Source: Thiotrichaceae bacterium (lineage in GTDB: Bacteria > Pseudomonadota > Gammaproteobacteria > Thiotrichales > Thiotrichaceae). From it: a stretch of DNA of 58,989 nucleotides. The DNA lies in the NCBI GenBank assembly GCA_023144895.1, contig JAGLEV010000073.1:1-58989 (forward strand). The letters run 5' to 3'. The notes beneath the pieces were generated by a model. The model ran no database searches and was not told where the DNA came from. It worked only from the letters and a program-made list of their open reading frames with translations. Position numbers and translations under genes: made by a program. Within the stretch, counting starts at the first letter, position 1; every line of letters starts with the position of its first letter. Shown piece by piece: positions 1 through 8,356 of this stretch.

Positions 1-558
1 TATGCCTTTGTGCAACACATGCTACACCACCTTGATGACAGCGGCACAATGGCGGTGATATTGCCTCATGGTGTGCTGTTTCGTGGTGCAGCCGAAGGGC
101 ATATTCGTCGTTATCTGATTGAAGAACGCAATTGGTTGGATGCGGTGATTGGCTTGCCTGCTAATATTTTTTATGGCACGAGTATTCCTACCTGTATTTT
201 AGTCTTTAAAAAATGCCGTGAAAATCCCAAGGATGTCCTTTTTATCGATGCCAGTGCCCATTTTGAAAAAGTTAAAAATCAAAATCATTTGCGTGGGGAG
301 GATATTGATAAAATTATCCAAACCTATCAACAACGTAATAGCGAAGATAAATACAGCCATGTTGCGGCATTAAGTGAGATCGCTGAAAACGACTATAACC
401 TCAATATCCCGCGCTATGTCGATACTTTTGAAGAAGAAGCACCGATTGATTTAGCTGTGGTGACTAAAGAGCTTAAAGGGTTGGAAGATGACATGGGTGA
501 GGTTGATGACGTTATTCGTGGGTTTTGTGATGAATTGGGGATTGAAGCACCGTGTTAA
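1..558 (+). CDS. hsdM: Type I restriction-modification DNA methyltransferase subunit (C-terminal part, cut by window edge)
   Basis: This is the C-terminal 185 residues of an HsdM-type N6-adenine methyltransferase; the reading frame is open through base 1, so the start and the SAM-binding and NPPY-type catalytic motifs lie outside the window. Visible family features are the 'ILPHGVLFRG' segment, the 'AVIGLPANIFYGT' block and 'IPTCILVFKK', which follow the catalytic core in HsdM. HsdM methylates host DNA at the site chosen by HsdS and is part of the M2S core of the restriction complex. Its stop codon overlaps the hsdS start by a few bases, so translation is probably coupled. An internal GTG at base 10 is not a real start. 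Confidence 0.93.
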   Translation, partial: YAFVQHMLHHLDDSGTMAVILPHGVLFRGAAEGHIRRYLIEERNWLDAVIGLPANIFYGTSIPTCILVFKKCRENPKDVLFIDASAHFEKVKNQNHLRGEDIDKIIQTYQQRNSEDKYSHVAALSEIAENDYNLNIPRYVDTFEEEAPIDLAVVTKELKGLEDDMGEVDDVIRGFCDELGIEAPC

Positions 559-1757
559 TTGTTAATGTGCCTGAGTTGCGGTTTTCTGAGTTTAGTGGGG
601 AGTGGGAGAGTTCCGCTTTAATTGGTTTACTAGATAAAGTCATTGATTATCGAGGTATCGCTCCACCAAAAAGCCCACAGGGAGTAACTTTAATAACAGC
701 AAAAAATATAAGGCAAGGGCATTTAGACTTTAATATACAAGAGTTTGTAGCCACTGAAGATTATGATGATTGGATGACCCGAGGCATACCAGAAAGAGGG
801 GATATACTTTTTACCACAGAGGCACCGTTAGGAAATGTTTGTATGTTTCCAGAAAAGGGTGTTTTTGCTCTTGGTCAAAGGACAATTACACTAAGAACGA
901 AGAAAAATATTAATGATGGACAATTTCTTTTTCATTTACTTCAAGCACCTAAAAGCCAAGCAATAATTGTAAAGAAATCTACAGGGACGACAGCGAAAGG
1001 AATTAAATCAAGTGAGTTTAAAAAACTAAACTTTAATGTCCCTGCTTATAAAGAACAACAAAAAATAGCCACCTTCCTAAGCACCGTTGATAAAAAGCTG
1101 GGGCATCTACGCCGTAAGAACGCACTTTTAGAAACCTATAAGCGCGGGATCATGCAAAAAATATTCCCTTCAACAAGCTCAGAACAAACTCGCCCAGAAC
1201 TTCGCTTTAAACAAGACAATGGTGCTGACTTTCCTGATTGGGAGGAGAAGCGGTTGGGGGAAATATCTGTATTTCACGATAACCAAAGAGTCCCATTAAA
1301 AGAAGGAGATAGGAAGAATAAACAAGGAAAGTATCCTTACTATGGAGCGTCGGGAATTATTGATTATATTGATGAATATATTTTTGATGGCGAATATATT
1401 TTGTTAGGAGAAGATGGTGCTAATATAGTAAGTCGTTCTACGAGGCTTGCTTTTTTAGTTTCTGGGAAGTTTTGGGTTAATAATCATGCTCATGTCATTG
1501 AATCAAAAACTTTAAATAAATTTTTAGAAGAGGCACTAGAGAGAATTAATTATGAAAAATACAATACAGGTACAGCTCAGCCTAAACTAAATGCAGAAAT
1601 TTGTAAAAAAATACCTATTGGGATCCCTTCACTTCTAGAACAACAAAAAATAGCCAACTTCCTAAGCACCCTAGACAAAAAACTACAAGCCGTACAAAAC
1701 CAAATAGACCAAACCGAGACGTTTAAGAAAGGTCTTTTACAAAAAATGTTTGTTTAA
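552..1757 (+). CDS. hsdS: Type I restriction-modification specificity subunit
   Basis: HsdS of 401 residues, the DNA-recognition subunit of the type I complex. It shows the usual duplicated plan: target-recognition domain 1 (about residues 8-165), a central helical spacer beginning 'EQQKIATFLSTVDKKL', recognition domain 2 (about 215-355) and a C-terminal spacer 'EQQKIANFLSTLDKKL' ending 'KKGLLQKMF'. The two spacers are clear repeats of each other. Both recognition domains are more AT-rich than the spacers, as expected for exchangeable specificity modules. The GTG start at 552 overlaps the hsdM stop; a second GTG at 567 would give a start at MPELRF, equally typical of the family. The bipartite target cannot be read from sequence. 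Confidence 0.93.
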   Translation: MLIVNVPELRFSEFSGEWESSALIGLLDKVIDYRGIAPPKSPQGVTLITAKNIRQGHLDFNIQEFVATEDYDDWMTRGIPERGDILFTTEAPLGNVCMFPEKGVFALGQRTITLRTKKNINDGQFLFHLLQAPKSQAIIVKKSTGTTAKGIKSSEFKKLNFNVPAYKEQQKIATFLSTVDKKLGHLRRKNALLETYKRGIMQKIFPSTSSEQTRPELRFKQDNGADFPDWEEKRLGEISVFHDNQRVPLKEGDRKNKQGKYPYYGASGIIDYIDEYIFDGEYILLGEDGANIVSRSTRLAFLVSGKFWVNNHAHVIESKTLNKFLEEALERINYEKYNTGTAQPKLNAEICKKIPIGIPSLLEQQKIANFLSTLDKKLQAVQNQIDQTETFKKGLLQKMFV

Positions 1758-1767
1758 AGGAGTACCT

Positions 1768-2418
1768 GTGGATAGCTTAAATGAACTTATAAATCGCCAT
1801 TTGAATGATTTTCCAGAGTTTTCTTACTATCAGTCAATTATTAAAAAAGCCAAAAATAACAAAGCCCAACATCCTGATATTTCTATAGAGTGCTGTAACT
1901 CACTAATTCAGGGGATTTGTAAAACAATTATTTTAAGGCTTGATTCTTCAAAAACAGAAAAAGACTTTAAAAGAAAAGACACGCAAGATTTAATAAAACC
2001 TGCATTGAAGTTATTAAGAGTTAATGATGATGTATTTGAAAATGATTTTATTACTCGCTCTGCTTCAATAGCTCTAGCTGTTTCAACTTTACGTAATGCT
2101 AGAGGTGATATTTCTCATGGTAGAGCTGTCCCTAAGAAATTAGAAAGTGATAGAAACCTTGCTCGTGTAGTAATGGAAATGACTGGAAGCTTATTGCGTT
2201 ATACTTTAGCAAGCTTCTATGCCATTGAGCTTGTTGATAGGGAAGATGATATTACCTATGAAAAAAATGAAGAATTTAATAACTATCTTGATGAATTAAA
2301 TCCACTAAATGGGAAGCCTCTATATAGCCTAGCTTTATACCAACAATATAATGAAGATTACAAAATTCAGTTAAGTGATTACTTGTATGAAGTAGAACAA
2401 GATGAAGAAGAGTCATGA
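1768..2418 (+). CDS. Abi_C-type abortive-infection-like protein inside the hsd operon
   Basis: Protein of 216 residues resembling the C-terminal domain of abortive infection proteins (Abi_C). It is mostly helical, with the diagnostic 'LRNARGDISHGR' stretch near residues 110-121, the R-N...G...HG pattern conserved in that family, preceded by an 'IECCNSLIQGICKTII' helix. I chose GTG at 1768 because AAAGGAG lies five bases upstream; an upstream TTG at 1750 in the same frame lacks this. It begins 10 bases after hsdS and its stop overlaps the hsdR ATG (ATGA), so it is a genuine operon member. It may act as a phage-triggered toxin or accessory factor to the restriction system; that role is inferred. 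Confidence 0.72.
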   Translation: MDSLNELINRHLNDFPEFSYYQSIIKKAKNNKAQHPDISIECCNSLIQGICKTIILRLDSSKTEKDFKRKDTQDLIKPALKLLRVNDDVFENDFITRSASIALAVSTLRNARGDISHGRAVPKKLESDRNLARVVMEMTGSLLRYTLASFYAIELVDREDDITYEKNEEFNNYLDELNPLNGKPLYSLALYQQYNEDYKIQLSDYLYEVEQDEEES

Positions 2419-5303
2419 GCCAATCAGAGCAACAATTAGAAGACAATCTTATCAAACGCCTAAACCGCTTAGGCTATGATTCCGTCAAGATCAGTACAGC
2501 GGATGAGCTACGCGCCAATCTAAAAACACAACTCAATATTCACAATGCCGATGCGCTAAAAAGTACGAATTTAAGCGATGCCGAGTTTGCCAAAGTACTA
2601 AATCATTTAGACAAAGGCAATGTCTTTGCACGGGCGAAAACCCTGCGAGATCGTTTTCAGCTAAGCCGTGATGATGGCTCATCGTGTTATTTACGTTTTT
2701 TAAATACTGAGCATTGGTGTCAAAACCAATATCAAGTCACTCACCAAGTCAGCATTGAAGGTGTGCGCCAAAACCGTTATGACGTAACGCTATTAATCAA
2801 TGGTTTGCCCTTGGTACAGGTTGAGTTAAAGCGTCGCGGGGTAGAGATTAAAGAGGCGTTTAATCAAATCAATCGGTATCAACGTGATACCTTTTGGGCG
2901 GAGAATGGCTTATTCCAATATGTGCAGTTATTTGTGATTTCTAATGGGGTCAATAGTAAATATTTTGCTAATAATCGCCATCAGGAATTTAAGCAGACGT
3001 TCTACTGGGCGCAGGAAGACAATGAACTAGTCACGCAGTTGGATGATTTTGCCGATGTATTTTTAGAGAAATGTCATTTATCCAAAATGATTTGTAAGTA
3101 CATTGTGTTGCATGAGTCGGATAAGATTTTAATGGTATTGCGTCCGTATCAATTTTACGCGGTTGAGGCAATTGTTGAGCGAGTAAAGGAAACTGATAAG
3201 AACGGTTATATCTGGCATACCACAGGATCGGGTAAGACGCTTACTAGCTATAAAGCAGCACAAATTCTCACCGCTTTGCCAACCGTGCATAAAGTGGTGT
3301 TTGTGGTCGATAGGGCAGACCTTGATTATCAAACCACGCGTGAATTTAACTTTTTTAGCGATGGTTGTGTCGATGGCACCAATAATACCAAAGCACTGGT
3401 TAAGCAAATGGCGGGAGACAGTCAACTCATTGTTACCACCATCCAAAAATTGAATACCGCCATTTCAAAAGACCGTCACGAATCATCAATGAAAGGCTTA
3501 AAAGATAAGCGCGTGGTGTTTATCTTTGATGAGTGTCATCGCTCCCAATTTGGTGAAACACACCAACGGATTGTTGCCTTTTTTAATCAGGCACAAATGT
3601 TTGGTTTTACGGGTACACCGATTTTTGAAGAGAATGCGATTAGTCATGCTGGACGTAAGCGCACTACTAAAGATTTATTTACCCAATGTTTACACCAATA
3701 CCTGATTACCCATGCGATTGCAGATGATAATGTTTTAAAGTTTTCGATTGAATATTGGGGCAAGCTCAAACGCAAAGATGGCTCACTGATTGATGAAAAA
3801 GTCCCTGCCATCAATATCAAAGAATTTTTTGAAAGCGAACAGCGTATTGAAGGTATTGTCGACTGGGTGATCGAGCATCATAAACGCAAAACACATAATA
3901 AACAGTTTTCGGCAATGATGTGCGTTAGCTCCGTAGATGTGTTAAATACCTACTACGATTGTTTTAAACAGAAAAAAGCAGCGGGCGAGCATAATTTACG
4001 CGTGGTGACTATTTTTACCTATAACCCGAATGAAGCCGATGTGGAAGCCACAGGCGAGACAGGCGACCCCAGCATGGAGCTGAACGATGACGATAGCCAA
4101 AAGGCAAAGCAAAGCCGCGAAAAACTAGAAGCCTGTGTGGAAGATTACAATGTGATGTATCAAACCCAGCAAACGGTAAAGGACAGCAAGGGATTTTATA
4201 CCTACTACAAAGACATCGCCAAACGCATGAAAGAGCGGGATAAAAAAGGTTTTAAAGATAAAGACCGTGCTGATATTTTACTGGTAGTGAATATGTTTTT
4301 AACAGGCTTTGATGCCAAAAAACTGAATACGCTGTATGTGGATAAGAACCTGCAATACCACGGACTGATTCAAGCCTTTTCACGCACTAATCGTATTTTG
4401 GGTGAGCTAAAATCACAGGGTAATATTGTTTGTTTTCGTAATTTAAAGCAAAAAACCGATGAAGCGATTGCCTTATTTTCAGATATAAACGCTAAAGAAA
4501 CCATTTTGATGGAGCCGTATGATGTTCATGTGGCTGATTTTAATGATGCGGTGAAAGTGTTACGCGAGATTGCAGAAACGCCCAATGATGTGAATGAGTT
4601 GATAAGTGAAGATGATCAACTTGAGTTTGTAAAAGCATTTCGTCGTCTTATGCGGATCTTAAATAAGTTACAATCCTTTACCGAATTTTCTTGGCGGGAC
4701 TTAGACATATCTAACCAAGAGTTTGAGGATTACAAAAGCAAATATCTGGATATTTATGAACGTTCACGCAAAGAAGATGAAGGCGTATCCATCATTGAAG
4801 AAGTCGATTTTGAGCTAGAGCTAATCCACAAAGATGAGATTAATGTTGCTTATATTTTGCAATTATTGGCTAATTTGCAAAACTTACATGAGCAAGATAA
4901 AGAGGGAGCTGATAATGAGGACTATGAAAAAGCCAAGAATAATATCCTTGATCTATTAGGCAAAGAAACCCAACTACGCAGCAAGCGTGAGCTAATCGAA
5001 CAGTTTATTAATGATTACATGACAACATTGGATGCTGATGCGAGTGTTGAAGACAGTTTTAATGACTATTGGGATGATCAAAAAGAAAAGGCAATAAAAG
5101 CCTTGTGTATAGAGCAAAAAATGGATCAGCAAGCGGTGAGGACGATGATTTATGACTATATCTTTTCTGGTAAATACCCCTTGCGTGGTACGGTCTTTTC
5201 AGCATTAGAACAAAAACCAAAGCTAATGCAACGTAAAACAATATTTGAGACATTTGTTTCCAAGCTTAAAGGCTTTATTCGTACGTTTGAAGATGATAGA
5301 TAA
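2415..5303 (+). CDS. hsdR: Type I restriction enzyme motor/endonuclease subunit
   Basis: HsdR of 962 residues, which translocates and cleaves DNA lacking the HsdM mark. The N-terminal PD-(D/E)XK nuclease is visible as 'RYDVTLLINGLPLVQVELKR' (D, then ExK, about residues 120-140). Superfamily 2 motor motifs follow: Walker A 'TTGSGKT' (about 269-275), the 'DECHRSQFGE' box (about 372), 'GFTGTP' (about 400) and a late helicase motif around 'QAFSRTNRI' (about 657). A helical C-terminal region for assembly with HsdM/HsdS completes it. Length is normal and no frameshift is seen. The ATG overlaps the preceding stop, which places it last in the operon. Confidence 0.96.
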   Translation: MSQSEQQLEDNLIKRLNRLGYDSVKISTADELRANLKTQLNIHNADALKSTNLSDAEFAKVLNHLDKGNVFARAKTLRDRFQLSRDDGSSCYLRFLNTEHWCQNQYQVTHQVSIEGVRQNRYDVTLLINGLPLVQVELKRRGVEIKEAFNQINRYQRDTFWAENGLFQYVQLFVISNGVNSKYFANNRHQEFKQTFYWAQEDNELVTQLDDFADVFLEKCHLSKMICKYIVLHESDKILMVLRPYQFYAVEAIVERVKETDKNGYIWHTTGSGKTLTSYKAAQILTALPTVHKVVFVVDRADLDYQTTREFNFFSDGCVDGTNNTKALVKQMAGDSQLIVTTIQKLNTAISKDRHESSMKGLKDKRVVFIFDECHRSQFGETHQRIVAFFNQAQMFGFTGTPIFEENAISHAGRKRTTKDLFTQCLHQYLITHAIADDNVLKFSIEYWGKLKRKDGSLIDEKVPAINIKEFFESEQRIEGIVDWVIEHHKRKTHNKQFSAMMCVSSVDVLNTYYDCFKQKKAAGEHNLRVVTIFTYNPNEADVEATGETGDPSMELNDDDSQKAKQSREKLEACVEDYNVMYQTQQTVKDSKGFYTYYKDIAKRMKERDKKGFKDKDRADILLVVNMFLTGFDAKKLNTLYVDKNLQYHGLIQAFSRTNRILGELKSQGNIVCFRNLKQKTDEAIALFSDINAKETILMEPYDVHVADFNDAVKVLREIAETPNDVNELISEDDQLEFVKAFRRLMRILNKLQSFTEFSWRDLDISNQEFEDYKSKYLDIYERSRKEDEGVSIIEEVDFELELIHKDEINVAYILQLLANLQNLHEQDKEGADNEDYEKAKNNILDLLGKETQLRSKRELIEQFINDYMTTLDADASVEDSFNDYWDDQKEKAIKALCIEQKMDQQAVRTMIYDYIFSGKYPLRGTVFSALEQKPKLMQRKTIFETFVSKLKGFIRTFEDDR

Positions 5304-5370
5304 TCGGTAGTGAGTCAGGTCTGTGATTTTAAAAAAAGAACAGGGTCTATTTTGTCCAATGACTAACATA

Positions 5371-5410
5371 AAAAAGAGCCATGCCTTATAGAAAAGGAAT
5401 GGCTCTTTTT
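5371..5410. terminator. Bidirectional intrinsic terminator (hsdR / small secreted gene)
   Basis: Arms 5371-5382 (AAAAAGAGCCAT) and 5399-5410 (ATGGCTCTTTTT) are perfectly complementary, with T-runs on either strand. It lies after hsdR on the plus strand and after the convergent small gene on the minus strand. Equivalent hairpins with altered stems stand at 6054 and 12404. Confidence 0.8.
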
Positions 5411-5413
5411 TGG

Positions 5414-5464
5414 AGCACCTAAACATTAAGTTTAGGTCTAGATTATTGAGAATAATCTGAGTTA
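5414..5464 (-). other. Conserved 3' UTR with two additional stem-loops
   Basis: Between the stop of the small gene and its terminator are two further hairpins: AGATTATT/AATAATCT around 5441-5459 and CTAAAC/GTTTAG around 5419-5435. Both recur in the other two cassette copies. In the diverged middle copy the second stem becomes CTGAA/TTCAG, a compensated change. The transcript therefore ends in three consecutive hairpins, which looks like a selected RNA structure. Confidence 0.6.
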
Positions 5465-5746
5465 TTACTCACAGTCACAACCGACGGTAGCAACGCTTAC
5501 TTTTTGTTTGTTAAGTAAACCTGTTTGAGTTTGAAGTAAGCTATTACCGTTTGCTCTGATCGTTACATCAGCATCAACATCAGCAGCAATAACCGCTAAG
5601 TTCATGTCTTGCTCATTTAACAAACCTGTTTGTATTTGAGTCGTAATATTTGCATTAGCCGTGATATCAAAATCATTAGCTGCCATTGCAGAAGAAGAAA
5701 CTGCTAGAACTAAAGAAGCAAGTGCCATTTTTGAAAACATGTTCAT
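5465..5746 (-). CDS. Small secreted protein with two curlin-like repeats (copy 1)
   Basis: Unrecognised 93-residue protein. A Sec signal peptide is clear (residues 1-22, 'ALASLVLAVSSSAMA', cleavage likely after AMA). The mature ~70 residues hold two repeats with a 35-residue period, each centred on QTGLLNxQ: 'QIQTGLLNEQDMNLAVI' and 'QTQTGLLNKQKVSVATV'. The Q-x-G-x-x-N spacing and flanking Asn/Ala resemble curlin amyloid repeats, but only two units are present and the usual Ala after N-x is missing. It ends in VGCDCE, with the only two cysteines. Two paralogues lie nearby. Export to the envelope or surface is well supported; amyloid or structural function is inference. Confidence 0.78.
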   Translation of the reverse strand: MNMFSKMALASLVLAVSSSAMAANDFDITANANITTQIQTGLLNEQDMNLAVIAADVDADVTIRANGNSLLQTQTGLLNKQKVSVATVGCDCE

Positions 5747-5749
5747 AAT

Positions 5750-5905
5750 AAAATATCCATTAGTTAATTAAGTATTTCGTGTGCAAGACCTTGTAACTAC
5801 TTAGGTATTGCGTGTTGGTGAAATGAATATTATGGACAAATGCTATTAATTTATACCGTACCTAGCATGAGCAATAATTATTTGCTGATAAAGGTCATTA
5901 AAGGT
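5750..5905 (-). promoter_or_regulatory. Conserved leader/promoter region of the small secreted gene
   Basis: The block upstream of the start is shared by all three copies, including the diverged one. On the minus strand it contains GTATAAATTAATAG (a possible -10 region), then CACCAACACGCAATACCTAA and a CAAG..CTTG inverted pair about 35-45 bases before the start. Conservation of this non-coding stretch in the middle copy suggests a regulatory or 5' UTR role. No transcription start can be assigned. Confidence 0.45.
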
Positions 5906-6053
5906 ATTTTTAGTAGGTATGAATGGTTGTTTTTTTATGTAAATGATTCTATGCCTATCTGGTCAAGGTCATTTGAAAATAGTTGTTAGAGAATGATATT
6001 GATAAAGTATCAGTACTCGGTATAGGAGGGATGTTTTCATTGTTCTCTACATA

Positions 6054-6091
6054 AAAAGAGCGATTGCTTATAGAAAAAGAATCGCTCTTTT
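6054..6091. terminator. Intrinsic terminator of small gene copy 2
   Basis: Arms AAAAGAGCGATT (6054-6065) and AATCGCTCTTTT (6080-6091). Compared with copy 1 (GAGCCAT/ATGGCTC), a C-G pair has become G-C, a compensatory change that preserves the stem. Confidence 0.78.
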
Positions 6092-6153
6092 GTAGAGACC
6101 TGAATGCTAAGTTCAGTATCTACTGGCTAGATTATGGGGAATAATCTGAATAA

Positions 6154-6438
6154 TTATTTACAGTTACAACCGACTGTAGCAATATTTATGGACTGCTTGT
6201 TTAGTAAGCCACTTTGAGTTTGTAATAAATTGTTACGGTTTGCTGTGATCGTCACATCACTATCGACATCACTAGCAATCACTGCTAATTTTATATTTTG
6301 CTCATTTAATAACCCAATTTGGATTTGAGTCGTAATATTTTCATTGGCAGTGATATCAAAGTTATTAGCAGCCATCGCAACAGAAGAGGAAAGCGCTAGA
6401 ACCAAAGAAGCCAGTGCCATTGTTGAAAGCATTTTCAT
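6154..6438 (-). CDS. Small secreted protein with two curlin-like repeats (copy 2, diverged)
   Basis: A 94-residue paralogue of the genes at 5465 and 12499. Signal peptide 'ALASLVLALSSSVAMA' (residues 1-23). The mature part again has two units, 'QIQIGLLNEQNIKLAVI' and 'QTQSGLLNKQSINIATV', and ends VGCNCK, keeping the C-x-C tail although the acidic end is now Lys. Most differences from copy 1 are conservative and outside the Q-x-G-L-L-N cores, which argues that the protein is under selection. An in-frame longer start is unlikely because the signal peptide begins here. The function is unknown. Confidence 0.75.
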   Translation of the reverse strand: MKMLSTMALASLVLALSSSVAMAANNFDITANENITTQIQIGLLNEQNIKLAVIASDVDSDVTITANRNNLLQTQSGLLNKQSINIATVGCNCK

Positions 6439-6625
6439 AGTAAATATCCATTAAGTTTAAACATTTCATTTGCAAGACCTTGTAAACTATTAGGTATTGC
6501 GTGTTGGTGAAATGAATGTTATGGATAAAATCTATTAATTTATACTGCACTTAGTATAAGCAATAATTATTCACTGATAATAGCCATTAGTGGTATTTTC
6601 AATCACTATGAACGGTTTATTAAGA

Positions 6626-6942
6626 GTCGATGATTAAATTTTAATACTATTATAATCCCTTTACCTATTTTTATTTGAGCCAAAAATAGAATTTTCTGAC
6701 GCATATAAATCAATTAAAATAGTAAAGTTATCAAAAACGAGATGTTTTCATTTTGGTAAAATTATTGTTAATTTAAAGGGCATTATTGCATAATGAAACG
6801 GTTTAAATTTGATCGTATCGGTCATATTATAAGCTTCAAATTAAATGGCTGTTTTTCATTTTATTGATAACCTTTATCTCCTCAAAGACTTAATTGATAG
6901 CAATTTTATTGCTATCAATGATACAACAATGCCAATTTAAAA
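6626..6942. other. AT-rich intergenic region
   Basis: About 320 bp of AT-rich DNA between cassette copy 2 and the 3' end of phoH. Apart from the phoH-proximal hairpin at 6893-6919, I see no open frame or motif I can support. Confidence 0.5.
6893..6919 (-). terminator. Hairpin downstream of phoH
   Basis: Perfect 12-bp arms ATTGATAGCAAT (6893-6904) and ATTGCTATCAAT (6908-6919) around a 3-base loop, 24 bases past the phoH stop. There is no strong U-run on the minus strand, so it may be a 3' stabiliser or a weak terminator. Confidence 0.55.
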
Positions 6943-8346
6943 TTATAAAGTGCTCTCAGCAAAGCCAGCTAAACGTGAACGTTCTCCTGTCTGTAAGGTG
7001 ATGTGTCCACTGTGCTTCCAATTTTTAAAGCGATCAACGACATAAGTCAGCCCTGATGAGGTTTCAGTAAGATAAGGCGTATCAATCTGAGCAACATTAC
7101 CTAAACAAACCACCTTAGTCCCTGGTCCAGCACGAGTAATTAATGTTTTCATTTGTTTTGGTGTGAGGTTTTGTGCCTCATCAACAATCAAGAACCGATT
7201 TAAAAAAGTACGACCTCGCATAAAGTTTAGTGAGCGTAGTTTAATCTTACTCATTAAAAACTCATCGGTTGCATTTCGTCCCCATGTACCGCCACTATTG
7301 GGTTGGGTGAGAACTTCAAGATTATCCATGAGCGCACCCATCCATGGTGCCATTTTTTCTTCCTCTGTTCCAGGTAAGAAACCAATATCTTCACCCACAG
7401 GGATGGTGACACGGGTCATGATGATTTCAGTGAACCGTTTTGTTTCTAAGGTCTGTGCAAGCCCTGCGGCAAGTGTGAGTAAAGTTTTCCCCGTACCTGC
7501 TGCGCCGAGCAGGGTAACAAAGTCAACTTCAGGATCGGTCAGCAGATTTAGGGCAAGATTTTGCTCAATATTAAGTGCATTGATCCCCCATATTGCATGT
7601 CCAGGCTCCATAAAATCCTGACACATTTCGATAAGTGCCGTATCCTCTTCAATGTCACGTACAATCGCTTCAAAGGGTTGCTGTACATTATCAAGAATAA
7701 TAAACTCACCCATTTTCCATTCAGAAACCAATGGCCCTGTTAGGCGATAAAAAGTTTTTCCTGATTCCTGCCATGAGTCCATATTTTTACTGTGAGCTTC
7801 CCAAAAGCCATCTTCCAGCATATGAAAACCACGAGAAAGCAAATCAACATCTTCCAGTACTTTATCGTTGAAATAATCCTCAGCATGTAGTTTGACAACA
7901 TTTGCTTTGATTCGTAGATTAATATCTTTAGAAACTAGCGTAATTTTACGTTCAGGATAATTATCTTGTAGGGCAAGAGCGATTCCCAAAATATTATTAT
8001 CTGCTGTGTCACCAGGAAGGTCAGCAGGGAGCTGTTGGTTTAGTGATTGAGTTTGAAAAAATAAACGTCCACTCGCCTGAATTTTGTGCTCAAAATGAGC
8101 ACCCATAGCCACAGGAATACCTTGTTCTATATTACTATCAAACTGCTCAATCATCGCATCAATAAAACGACTCACTTGGCGCACATTGCGTGCAACTTCA
8201 GAGAGCCCTTTTTTACCTCTATCCAGCTCCTCTAGTACTGTCATCGGGAGAAAAATATCATGTTCCTGAAAGCGAAATAAAGCCGTTGGATCATGCATTA
8301 ATACGTTAGTGTCAATGACAAAAAGACGCTGGTTAGAATTTTCCAT
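6943..8346 (-). CDS. phoH: PhoH family protein with N-terminal PIN domain (PhoH2-like)
   Basis: Protein of 467 residues combining a PIN ribonuclease-like domain with a PhoH ATPase/helicase domain. The PIN part opens with 'LFVIDTNVLMHDP' (first acidic residue D) and 'VLEELDRGKKG' (E). The ATPase has Walker A 'GAAGTGKTLL' (about 279-288) and Walker B 'LIVDEAQNLTP'. Such PIN-PhoH fusions are proposed RNA-unwinding/cleaving enzymes in the cytoplasm. I chose the ATG at 8346 (MENSNQRLFV) rather than one 48 bases earlier: it follows an AGAG-like ribosome site and lies 10 bases after the upstream peroxiredoxin gene, while the longer form would overlap that gene. Confidence 0.93.
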   Translation of the reverse strand: MENSNQRLFVIDTNVLMHDPTALFRFQEHDIFLPMTVLEELDRGKKGLSEVARNVRQVSRFIDAMIEQFDSNIEQGIPVAMGAHFEHKIQASGRLFFQTQSLNQQLPADLPGDTADNNILGIALALQDNYPERKITLVSKDINLRIKANVVKLHAEDYFNDKVLEDVDLLSRGFHMLEDGFWEAHSKNMDSWQESGKTFYRLTGPLVSEWKMGEFIILDNVQQPFEAIVRDIEEDTALIEMCQDFMEPGHAIWGINALNIEQNLALNLLTDPEVDFVTLLGAAGTGKTLLTLAAGLAQTLETKRFTEIIMTRVTIPVGEDIGFLPGTEEEKMAPWMGALMDNLEVLTQPNSGGTWGRNATDEFLMSKIKLRSLNFMRGRTFLNRFLIVDEAQNLTPKQMKTLITRAGPGTKVVCLGNVAQIDTPYLTETSSGLTYVVDRFKNWKHSGHITLQTGERSRLAGFAESTL

Positions 8347-8356
8347 AAATGAATCT

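Larger units (their letters stand above)
5363..5952 (-). repeat. Cassette copy 1: ~590-bp repeated unit
   Basis: This block, comprising terminator hairpins, a small secreted-protein gene and about 200 bp upstream of it, is nearly identical to 12391-12991. Similarity starts near GACTAACATAAAAAAGAGCC and fades near 5952. A diverged third version occupies about 6045-6625. Non-coding flanks are as well conserved as the gene, so the whole unit was duplicated. No terminal inverted repeats or transposase were seen. Confidence 0.85.
6045..6625 (-). repeat. Cassette copy 2 (diverged)
   Basis: Same order of elements as the copies at 5363 and 12391, but with many substitutions in the gene, leader and hairpins. 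It is adjacent to copy 1 in direct orientation, so an old tandem duplication is likely, with copies 1 and 3 related by a more recent event. Confidence 0.75.

Noticed and set aside
5465-6438. Small secreted genes as class II bacteriocins or lasso-type precursors
   Set aside because: They have Sec signals, no double-Gly leader, no maturation or ABC transporter genes next to them, and repeat units unlike these peptides. The VGCDCE tail alone is not enough.
7163-7621. 152-residue plus-strand ORF opposite phoH
   Set aside because: Antisense to the Walker A and Walker B regions of a clear PhoH gene. It has no domain or ribosome site.
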